Shown here piece after piece: positions 48,815-56,836 of a stretch of DNA of 64,000 nt. The translations under genes were made by a program, and so were the position numbers. Origin of the DNA: Closterium sp. Naga37s-1. Taxonomy: Eukaryota; Streptophyta; Zygnematophyceae; Desmidiales; Closteriaceae. Where the stretch lies: assembly GCA_947471745.1 (NCBI GenBank), contig CANJKZ010000541.1, forward strand, positions 248,001 through 312,000, in the 5' to 3' direction. Every line of letters starts with the position of its first letter. Within the stretch, counting starts at the first letter, position 1. A model generated the notes under the pieces. That model saw only the letters and a program-made list of their open reading frames with translations, was not told where the DNA came from and did no database searches.

Positions 48815-49689
48815 GCGGCGGTGGTAGCGGTGCTGCTGCTGGTGGCAGGGGCAGCGATGGGGGCAGCAGGGCGGGCACGCGAGCAGGGGCAGTGGATGCA
48901 CTGCGGGTGGGCATGATGGCCAGGTTCAAGTCCTCCTTCGTTGCTGCCTCTGCTCCCCACCCCCACGACCCTGTCCCCGACCTCCCTCTCCCTCCTCCGC
49001 CTCCCCCGCCTGCCCCTGCCGCGTCTCTGCCCGCTCATCCAGCCCCTGCTGCTGCTGTCCTTGCCGCACCACAAGCAGCAGTCGCACCTCCAGCTTGGGG
49101 GGCGGGCGGTGGTGGTGATGCTGCTGCTGCTCCTGGCGGCAGCAGCATGGGGGCAGACGTGGTGGCCGCTGCGATTGCAGCGGCTGCAGCCAAGGCTGCT
49201 GCTATTGCTGCTAGCCTGGGCCTGCAACCTCCCGGGGGAGTGGGTGGGGCAGCAATGGGAGCTGCAGCAGGAGGGGCATCAATGGGAGGAGGGGTGACGG
49301 TGGCGGTTGCAGGCATGGGTGCTAGTGCAGGCGGAATAGATGGTTCTGGGGAGGCAGGGGGTGGAGGTCAGGAGAGAGGGTGGGACAGGGATAGAGAGAG
49401 AGACAGAGAGAACGACAGAGATAGGGAGAGGGACGGATATGGAGGTAGGGAGAGAGGCAGTGAGAGGGAGAGGGAGAGATATAGAGAAAGGGAGGGGGAT
49501 CGGCAGCGTGACAGGGATCGGGAGAGACACAGAGAGAGTGATCGAGATGGGGGTAGGGACAGGGACAGGGACAGGGACAGGGATAGGGATAGGGAGAGGG
49601 ATAGGGAGCGGGGGAGATATGGGGAGAGAGAGGAGAGCAGCAGGGGGAGGGAGGAGGGCGGGCGGCAACGGTCCAGCCGATGGGGATGA
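45476..49689 (+). CDS. RH24: DEAD-box ATP-dependent RNA helicase, plant RH24 type (DDX42-like)
   Basis: Exons 45476-47575, 48136-48172 and 48566-49689 give 3261 nt, 1086 aa. ATG 45476 is the first in frame and its MWKRKF resembles the family start. An acidic N-terminal part carries GYDSDEEVYAAAKAVDA and YDSDDNPIV, signatures of plant RH24. The helicase core has a Q motif (PTPIQSAALPI), motif I AKTGSGKT (residues 362-369), PTRELA, ATPGRLID, DEAD (472-475), SAT (503-505), ATDVAARGLDI and HRVGRTGRAG (649-658). After VPPELLELAMK come a Gly-rich segment, a VDYGMGLGF motif, poly-Ala/Gly stretches, GMMARFKSSFVAA and a long Arg-Asp/Arg-Glu tail ending QRSSRWG. The family unwinds RNA, and the human relative is linked to U2 snRNP; a spliceosomal role is inferred. 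The tail is much longer than in Arabidopsis RH24. Confidence 0.93.
47638..47796 (+). repeat. 13-bp minisatellite in helicase intron 1
   Basis: About eleven copies of GTGTGGATGAGGG or its GTGTGGAGGAGGG variant lie between the true exon 1 end and a duplicated exon 1 end. Confidence 0.93.
47797..47855 (+). pseudogene. Copy of helicase exon 1 3' end with donor
   Basis: The segment GGCGGGCAGGAGGTGCCGGC followed by TGAACTGCTGGAACTGGCGA and TGAAG|GTGATT repeats the last 60 bases of exon 1 (ending 47575) with a few substitutions, 280 bp downstream. It lacks an acceptor of its own. Confidence 0.85.
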
Positions 49690-49850
49690 GGGCATGGGGA
49701 GATGGGGAGATGGGGAGATGGGGAGATTGGGGGATGGGGGGATGGGGGGATGGGGAGATGGGGAGGTGGGGAGATGGGGAGGTGGGGAGGTGGGGAGGTG
49801 GGGAGATGGGGAGATGGGGAGATGGGGAGATGGGGAGATGGGGATCACTG
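49687..49850 (+). repeat. 8-bp GATGGGGA minisatellite at the helicase stop codon
   Basis: About twenty units of GATGGGGA and close variants start at the TGA stop and fill the beginning of the 3' UTR. Confidence 0.93.
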
Positions 49851-50786
49851 GAGCGTGGTGAGCGTTTTGCCGCATGGTGGAGAGAAGGGTATGACGCGGG
49901 TGATTGTAGGGGCTTACCTCTCACTACCCTCACTCACACGTATGGCTTTACTGCGACATCTTCCCTGTCTTCCATTTTCTGCCGATTTGCCTCTTCCAAC
50001 ACGACCACTGACGGGGTTGCGAAGTGCAATAGTGGTTGCAGCGGCACCGTCATGGCACACACGCAAGTGCCATCATGTGCCATTGTGCAACATTGTCTTT
50101 TACCATACTAGTTTCATGTTTGATGGGTTGTGATTGGCTAGGACGGTAGTCATTCCAAAGTAGCGTCTGATGTCTTCGGTTCGTTCTGCTGTGCATGCGA
50201 TGTGCTTCAATGATAGTAGAAGTCTACACACCATGTAGTGTAAGGGAACATTCCTGAAGCGCGTCACAAAAGCCTCGCGTCTCAAACGACTAGATACAGT
50301 GCGGTGTAAATGTTCGATTCTTAGGTGTAATGCGGTACAGAACGATACGTAGGTTTTATGACGAGATTGAGACACTTGTGTCCCCACAGGAATGTTCCCT
50401 AAGTAATCCACATTATTTTTGAATGTTTTGAATTTGTTTAGAAATTACACTTCATTTCTACTGCTCACTGGAATTACACAACGTCAAACTGTCGCCAAAC
50501 GGGTGACGCAATAAAAGCACTTGGATCCCCCCAGCATTCCCATTCACCTTTTTAGTCGTCAGTGTTAGGCCGACTCAGATTCTAGTAAGCTGCTGCTCTC
50601 CCGGCCGAACTTGGCTGCTACCTGTTTTCACGCTCCGCCGTTGATCTAGGAATCCCGTCCCGCAGTGCTTGGCGTAAAGTTTGATTTGCCTAGTTGCGCG
50701 CTACAAAAAGTCAATTCGCCTGGTCTCGTCGTAAGCTGAAAGCCTAACTTGCCTGTTCGCGCTATAAGCAGAAAGATCGATTCGCC
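49851..50786. other. Spacer between helicase and proteasome beta-3 gene
   Basis: This stretch holds the helicase 3' UTR, a short inverted-repeat element (50243-50400) and the promoter and 5' UTR of the proteasome gene. No further coding sequence is supported. Confidence 0.5.
50243..50400. mobile_element. MITE-like element with 14-bp perfect terminal inverted repeats
   Basis: AGGGAACATTCCTG at the left and CAGGAATGTTCCCT at the right are exact inverted copies 158 bp apart end to end. No coding capacity. A target-site duplication could not be settled from the flanks (GTGTA and AAGTA). Confidence 0.6.
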
Positions 50787-53700
50787 ATGTCGGTGAGTGA
50801 TACTCTCCTTCCCGATTCCTTCCGTGCGCGCTTTCCGAGTGAATCTCTCACCGTCCAGTAAATCTCATCAACGGCACGGATTGGTGCGCTGCCTTTCGGC
50901 CCATCTCATGACCGCTGCGATTTCCAGATTTCGATCGCTGGTTGAAATTTAGCACAATAAGAAGCCGCCTATCAGAGCCGTCGATCTCGATCTCCGCGTC
51001 CAATCAGAGGCCTTCGTTTCGCGTAGCCCTCGCGGCGCGACTTTCCTCTTTCTCTTTCCGCGTTCCCCTTGAGATCACGTCGTACAGGGTAAAAGGGAAA
51101 CACGATACTACCCGTAGTGACGACAGTGACGACACTGATGGCAGGTTCCGCAGCGGCCGCATAGACGGTCGATAGCCTAGCGGCGATCACCATGGCATTT
51201 AGTGTTACTTTTGAGAATTCTCAGCGCCTCACTTTCCGCAGCCCCTTCACAATTCCCCCACTGCGCCCCCTGAACACCCCCTTGCGTCGCTCCCCCCCCA
51301 CACCCCGCCGCTCTCACCGCATCCCCCTCACAACCTCCTTCCCCCTTTCCCCACTCTCCCCCTCCCCCCCCCTCTTCCCCCCCCCCCCACACCCACCTCC
51401 TTTTCTCCGCACCCCCCTCAACCCCCGTCCTCGCACCCCTGTCGTCGTCAGATCACGTCGTACAACGGCGGCGCGGTGGTCGCAATGAAGGGCGACAAGT
51501 GCGTGGCGATTGCGTGCGACCGGCGTTTCGGCGTGCAGCTGCAGACCCTGGCGACGGACTTCAACCGCGCCTTCCAGATGCACCCGCGCCTCTTCCTCGG
51601 CCTCGCGGGGCTGGGCACCGATGTGCAAACACTGTGAGTGACGTCTCCTCTCACGTGCCTCACTTAAGCCAACTGGTCCTGGCGCGCGCGTCTCAGATTC
51701 ATGACTGCCTCTTTTTCGGCCTCGCCGGGCTGGGCACGGATGTGCAAACACTGTGAGTGACGCGTATGGTGGGGAGGTGGTCCGACGAGAGGGGGGGATG
51801 GGGGTGGGGAGGGTCCCCTTGGGCGTGCAGCTGCAGACCCTGGCGACGGACTTCAACCGCGCCTCTTCCTGGGCCATGGTAGGTGCGGATGTAACATGGG
51901 GGAGGGGGGAGGCCCGGAGGGGCATGGGCAGTGCAGCTGCAGGTCGTGGCAGCGACGGACTTCAATCGCGCCTTTCAAACTCACTCACCCCCGCCTCTTC
52001 CTTCCTTGGCCTCGCCTGCTTGGGCGCCGACGTGCTGACGCTGTGAGTGCCTCGCTGTGAGTGCCTCGCTGTGAGTGCCTCGCATGCTGCTAGGATGTGC
52101 GGAAGGGGGATGGGAGGGGCGATAGAAGCAGGACACACAGTACGTGGTTGGGTGCGCAGGGATCATGCCGATGGCAGGTGCGGATGGCTTTTGAGTCGAC
52201 TCAAAAGGGGGACATGCCGATGGCAGGTGCGGATGGCTTTTGAGTCGACTCAAAAGGGGGACATGCCGATGGCAGGTGCGGATGGCACGCAGAAAGTAGG
52301 TACGGGTGGGAGGTGCGGGTGGGTAGCGTGGTGGGGGGAGGGCTATGGGCAGTGTGAGTGCGGTGCGGTGGGGTGCAGCTGCAGACCCTGGCGACGATCC
52401 GGGCGTACATAGTCTCACGTGTCAGGCCGTGGCGAGGAACTCTATGAGTGCTGCGCATGCCCGTGGGGTGTGTGGAAGGGGGATGCGGATGGGAGGTGCG
52501 GGGGGACATGCTGATGGGAGATGGGGATGGGAGGTGGAGATGGGTACCGGGGGGGAGGGGGCCAGGTTCGAAGGGCATGTGCAGTGCTGCAAAGTCCATT
52601 ACTTGGAATACTTATGGACGCATGTGCAGTGCAGAGCGCGAGTGTGACAGCTAGGGTGGAGGGAGGGGCAGGGTTGATGGGGCGAGGGATGAAGTAAGGA
52701 GGTAAGAGGCGAAGGATAAGTAAGAGGATAAGTGAGGAGTTGAGAGGGCAGCTGGGAGATTGCAGGTGGGAGGAAGGGATCTTTTAGAATTTAGACTACT
52801 GGGCCCGGCTTTTCCAGTAAAATTCATGCTGCAAAGCCCATCACATGGAATACTTATGGGCTCTTCTAAGCATCACCGCCTGTCACATCCTCTGTCCCCG
52901 CCTTTCCTTCCTCCCTTTCCCCCTCCTCCCACTTCCACCTCCCCCCCCCGCCCCTTACCTTGTGCTCACTACGGCAGTAAGAAGCGCATTGAGTTCCGCC
53001 ACAAGCCCTTTGCCCTTCCCCTCTTGCCCCCCTCCTCCTCTCCTCCCCCCCCCCCAACCCCCCTTGCCCCACCGTCACAGCAAGCAGCGCCTGGAGTTCC
53101 GCCACAAGCTCTTCGCCCTGAGGGAGGACCGAGTCATGCCGCCCGCCACCTTCGCCCACCTCGTCAGCTCCATCCTCTACGAGCGCAGGTGGGGCCAGGT
53201 TCATCCTCCACACAAGGACACACTGACCCACACAGGTGTTTCTAACTATGTTGTTGCCACGTATTGGCACCATGGCTCTATTGGACTCACCTTCGCCCAC
53301 CTCGTCAGCTCCATCCTCTACGAGCGCAGGTGAGGCCAGGTTCATCATCTTCACAGGCGTTTTTAAGTAAGCTGTTGCCACGTATTGGCACTATGGCTCT
53401 ACTGGACTCACCTTCGCCCGCCTCGTCAGCTCCATCCTCTATTAGAGCAGGTGCTGTCGGTGCTCTTGTTGCCTCCACGTTGGCCTGTGCGTCATTGTTG
53501 TTTGAAGCATCCTCTACGAGCGTAGGTCAGCTCCATCCTCTACGAGCGTAGGTCAGCTCCATCCTCTACGAGCGTAGGTGAGGCCAGTATTTGCGTCTTT
53601 GTTGTTTGACGCATCTGCGACTAGCGCAGGTTCACCCCACATTTGCGTCATTTGGATAGCTGTGCAACAGCTGTGCGCTAGCTCTGCGCATTCACCTCGT

Positions 53701-55634
53701 CATTGACTCGCCATCCCCCCGTCACCTTTTCCGGCGTCTCAAAAGCAATAGCTTTACGTTAGGTCAGAAGCATCATTCAGGTAGAGTCAGCATTGGAGCA
53801 CCGAGGCACGCTGACTGCCAGCTGCAGGCGAATGTGAGGCAGCGATGAATCACCTAAATGAATTGATCAGGAGTGGTGACCTCCCGTGTGGTGAGGCGAG
53901 TTTTTAGTCGACGAAATAGTCACTTGAAATGAATGTGTCATGAGTGGTGAGCTCTCTCCCATACTTGTCCCTCCCAAACATTTATTTCTTCCATTTCTGT
54001 CCCCTATTCTTTTTATTTTCTCACCCCGCCCACACCTGGCCATCAGGTTCGGGCCGTACTTCATCGAGCCTGTGATTGCAGGTTTGGAGGATGATGGCAC
54101 TCCCTTCATCTGCGCCACTGACCTCATCGGTGCCTAGTGAGTGCTGCTGCTCTCTCTCCTTTCAGTAGCTTCTCTGCTACTTCCATCCACCTTCCGCCCC
54201 CCTTGATCCACCCCGCTGATCTCAGTGGTGCTTGGTGAGCTCTCCCCTTCTCTCCCTCCTCTCACTCACCAAGAACGGTGGTGACCTTTTCTTTTCTTTT
54301 ACCAGACCCTATCCTCCCCTCTCCCTTCACCCCCCACCCTGCAGTGAGGAGTGTCCCGAGTTTGGCGTGGCAGGGACGGCGGACGAGTCGCTGTTTGGGG
54401 CGTGCGAGTCGTACTGGCAGCCGGCTGGAAGAAAATGTCGAGTTTTTTCTGTCAGACCAACTCGGACCAACTCACAAGCCACCGTCCCCCCCCTTCCCAC
54501 CTTGTCGCCTTCACCAAACCCTCCCTCCCCTCCCCTCCCCTCCCCCTTCCCTGCCTTTCCGCCCTCCCCACCCCCACCCCACCCTGCAGTGAGGAGTGTC
54601 CCGAGTTTGGAGTGGCGGGGACGGCGGACGAGTCACTGTTTGGGGCGTGCGAGTCGTACTGGCAGCCGGGGCTGGAAGGCCCTGCCAGGCCCACTCACAC
54701 CGACTCAGACCCACTCACAAGTCACCATCTCCCCCCTTCCCACCTTGCAGCCTTCACCAAACCCTGTCTCCCCCTCCCCTCCTTTTCCACTTCCCTCCCC
54801 CCCCCCTTGTCTCCCCGCCCTCCCATCCCCCCACCCCGCAGTGAGGAGTGCCCCGAGTTTGGAGTGGCGGGGACGGCAGACGAGTCCTTGTTTGGTGCGT
54901 GCGAGTCGTACTGGCAGCCGGGGCTGCAGCCGGAGGAGCTATTTGAAACCATCTCGCAGGCGCTGCTGGCCGCTGTGGATAGGGACGCGCTCAGTGGATG
55001 GGGGGCTACTGTGCATGTCATGTGAGTGCATGGGGTGCCACCGTGCATGTCATGTGAGTGCATGGATGTGATGTGATGTGAGTGGATGGGATGGGTGTGA
55101 TGTGAGTGGATGGGATGGGTGTGATGTGAGTGGATGGGATGGGTGTGATGTGAGTGCATGGATGTGATGTGATGTGATGTGAGTGGATGGGGTGGGTGTG
55201 ATGTGAGTGGATGGGATGGGTGTGATGTGAGTGGATGGGATGGGTGTGATGCTAGTGGATGGGGTGCCACCGTGCATGTTATGTGAGTGCATGGGGGTTA
55301 TGTGAGTGGATGCATGCCTTGTGAGTGCATTCATGTCCTGTTATTGAATGCATGCATGCCATGTGAGTGGATGCATGCCTTGTGAGTGCATTCATGTCCT
55401 GTTATTGAATGCATGCATGCCATGTTAGTAGATATAAGGCACTTGGCATGTCATGTGCGATGCACAGTGCATGGCACAGGATGTGTCTGTTCTGCTTTGA
55501 TACCGTAACACAATGATTACCTGCGCATCCTCTTTGGTCTTCATGTTTCTCACCCCTCTGATCGGTTTCCTTCCGTTCCTTGCAGTACTCTTGACAAAAT
55601 TATTACTCGCACACTCAAAGGCCGGATGGATTAA
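50787..55634 (+). CDS. PBC1: 20S proteasome subunit beta type-3
   Basis: Six exons: 50787-50792, 51452-51633, 53081-53188, 54047-54136, 54842-55021, 55586-55634; 615 nt, 204 aa, the usual length for beta-3. Exon 1 encodes only Met-Ser before a GTGAGT donor. Exon 2 reads [31 protein letters not shown] and [12 protein letters not shown]. Exon 3 holds [12 protein letters not shown] and [13 protein letters not shown]. Exon 4 holds [13 protein letters not shown] and [11 protein letters not shown]. Exon 5 holds [20 protein letters not shown] and [18 protein letters not shown]. Exon 6 ends KGRMD. Beta-3 is a structural, non-proteolytic ring subunit: it has no propeptide or N-terminal catalytic Thr, and none is seen here. 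Exon 4 ends GCCTA|GTGAGT, so retention of that intron would place a stop at the junction. Four introns carry copies of adjoining exon ends. Confidence 0.95.
51705..51752 (+). pseudogene. Copy of beta-3 exon 2 3' end with donor
   Basis: TTCGGCCTCGCCGGGCTGGG, CACGGATGTGCAAACACT and GTGAGTGACG repeat the last 40-50 bases of exon 2 and its donor, 119 bp downstream. There is no acceptor in front. Confidence 0.9.
51829..52400 (+). repeat. Further partial copies of beta-3 exon 2
   Basis: Three more fragments of exon 2 lie in intron 2: 51829-51872 (GTGCAGCTGCAGACCCTGGC to CTTCAACCGCGCC), 51931-52042 (a longer, diverged copy reaching GACGCT|GTGAGTGCC, whose donor junction is then itself repeated as CTCGCTGTGAGTGC), and 52373-52400 (GTGCAGCTGCAGACCCTGGC again). 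The frames are broken. Confidence 0.85.
52188..52256. repeat. Two 20-bp palindromes within a 49-bp tandem repeat
   Basis: CTTTTGAGTCGACTCAAAAG occurs at 52188-52207 and 52237-52256, carried on two copies of a 49-bp unit (GACATGCCGATGGCAGGTGC then GGATGG). It is identical to the palindrome at 38095 in LRR-B. Confidence 0.95.
52975..53022 (+). pseudogene. Copy of beta-3 exon 3 5' end
   Basis: After an acceptor-like TACGGCAG, the bases AAGAAGCGCATTGAGTTCCG then CCACAAGCCCTTTGCCC parallel the start of exon 3 (53081). The rest of the exon is missing. Confidence 0.8.
53289..53600 (+). repeat. Serial copies of beta-3 exon 3 3' end with donors
   Basis: The junction CTACGAGCGCAG|GTGGGG of the true exon (ending 53188) recurs as CTACGAGCGCAG|GTGAGG at 53329, as a mutated copy at 53409-53451, and as three short tandem copies of TCAGCTCCATCCTCTACGAG CGTAGG-type units at 53509-53580. 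The first copy is 41 bases of identical exon sequence. Confidence 0.9.
54345..54426 (+). pseudogene. First partial copy of beta-3 exon 5
   Basis: After a CCTGCAG acceptor the segment encodes [20 protein letters not shown] and ESYWQP, then departs from the true exon. It has no usable donor in phase. It is the first of three tandem copies spaced about 250 bp apart (54345, 54590, 54842). Confidence 0.85.
54590..54681 (+). pseudogene. Second partial copy of beta-3 exon 5
   Basis: It has the same start as the true exon, behind its own CCTGCAG acceptor, continuing through ESYWQPGLE before diverging. Only the third copy (54842-55021) is complete. Confidence 0.85.
55022..55440 (+). repeat. Minisatellite grown from the beta-3 exon 5 donor
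   Basis: The exon 5 end GTGCATGTCAT|GTGAGTGC is followed by CATGGGGTGCCACCGTGCAT GTCATGTGAGTGC, then many degenerate units (GTGATGTGAGTGGATGGGAT and similar) each holding TGTGAGTG. Later units shift to TGCATGCCTTGTGAGTGCAT. The array fills most of intron 5. Confidence 0.93.
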
Positions 55635-56836
55635 TGGCCCGAGATGGGAAACTGAGCACTGCTGTGTTTTGAGTACATCTTGTTCACTGTAGTATGTTGT
55701 CATGTCATTGCTTGTGAAACCCTAGCCAACATCTTTGGTGTAAAAGAGTATCCATATATTTGTATCCAAAGAACATCCTGGTTTCTCAAGAAACATTCAA
55801 TAATTTACCCCTCGCTTGGTATGTCTGATATGCTACCCTTTTCTTTTGCGAATGTTCCGTTCTCGCCAACCATGGCTGTTCTCTGCATTTCCACCCCTCC
55901 GTCAATGGAGTCAACATTGCATCTGCGCCAATGAGCAAACATTGACGCTTTTCTCGCTCGGTCCGCTTTCTTCGTTGTGTGTCGTTGTCACCCGAGCCTC
56001 GTTGGCGAGCTGCCTTGTCGCGAACGTGGGTGGTGGTGCCTGGTTACAAAATCACAACACGTCGGCTCGATTCGCACTGCATTCGCAATTGACAAATTAA
56101 GAAATTCCGGGCGTGTAACTAATTCCGTCCGGACGGAGGCCCGTCCGTACTTTTGTAGGGTTACAAAATTCGCCTTAGTTCGTGAGGAACTCCGCAAGCC
56201 ACCCTGCGACGTCGCCACCGTCCGGACCAAATCTGACACTTTTTTGTCAGAAGGGGTCCGGACCATCCTTCTGACACCGTCCGAACGGCAAAGCGGACCG
56301 TCCGTCCTACCTGCGCTGTCATTGGCGCACGAAGTTTATTTAAAATTTCGAGTGTGCTGATGTAATGCGTGTTACTTTTCGCAGCTACGGTACATTAAAA
56401 ATTCGCCCACGAAAAGTTCCACATCTGTGGTCCGGACGGGCTGTCGTCCGGACCTGTGTACCAAACGTCCGGACGGAGCTTCGTCCGGGCGGTTTGGAAG
56501 CTATGTCCGGACTTGGGCCTCTTTCGGAAAAAGTTACACGCCCTAACCACCAAATGGAGGCAAGGTACTGCCAAAGGAAAATACAAGATCCTCCCACAGC
56601 TCACTCATCGTTTTGCTCAACGCTTCTCATTTCCTAAATTCCTGCTCACCTTATTTCTCATTCTGAGCTGGACCTCTCCTTGGACTCCACGTATTCTCCA
56701 GTCATCGACAGCCGCAATATCATATTCTCCAGAGGTTATCGTAACTTTCTGATTTGGCGTTTGAAATCGTGACAAACGCCTTCATACTACTTCAAGTTGC
56801 TTGAACACGTTGGAGATATTGGATGCAGCCGCCGCA
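55635..56836. other. Spacer between proteasome beta-3 and LRR gene C
   Basis: No gene is supported. It contains the beta-3 3' UTR, the inverted-repeat element at 56109-56543 and the LRR-C promoter region. Confidence 0.5.
56109..56543. mobile_element. Short inverted-repeat element rich in TCCGGA motifs
   Basis: GGGCGTGTAACT and AGTTACACGCCC are exact 12-bp terminal inverted repeats 435 bp apart. The interior has about ten GTCCGGAC-like palindromic motifs and a GTCAGAAGG/CCTTCTGAC pair, so one strand could fold extensively. No open frame. A target duplication was not identified. Probably a MITE of uncertain superfamily. Confidence 0.6.

Noticed and set aside
51192..51488. Open frame in front of beta-3 exon 2
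   Set aside because: It is a Pro/Ser/Thr-rich reading of the CT-rich intron tract leading to the exon 2 acceptor.
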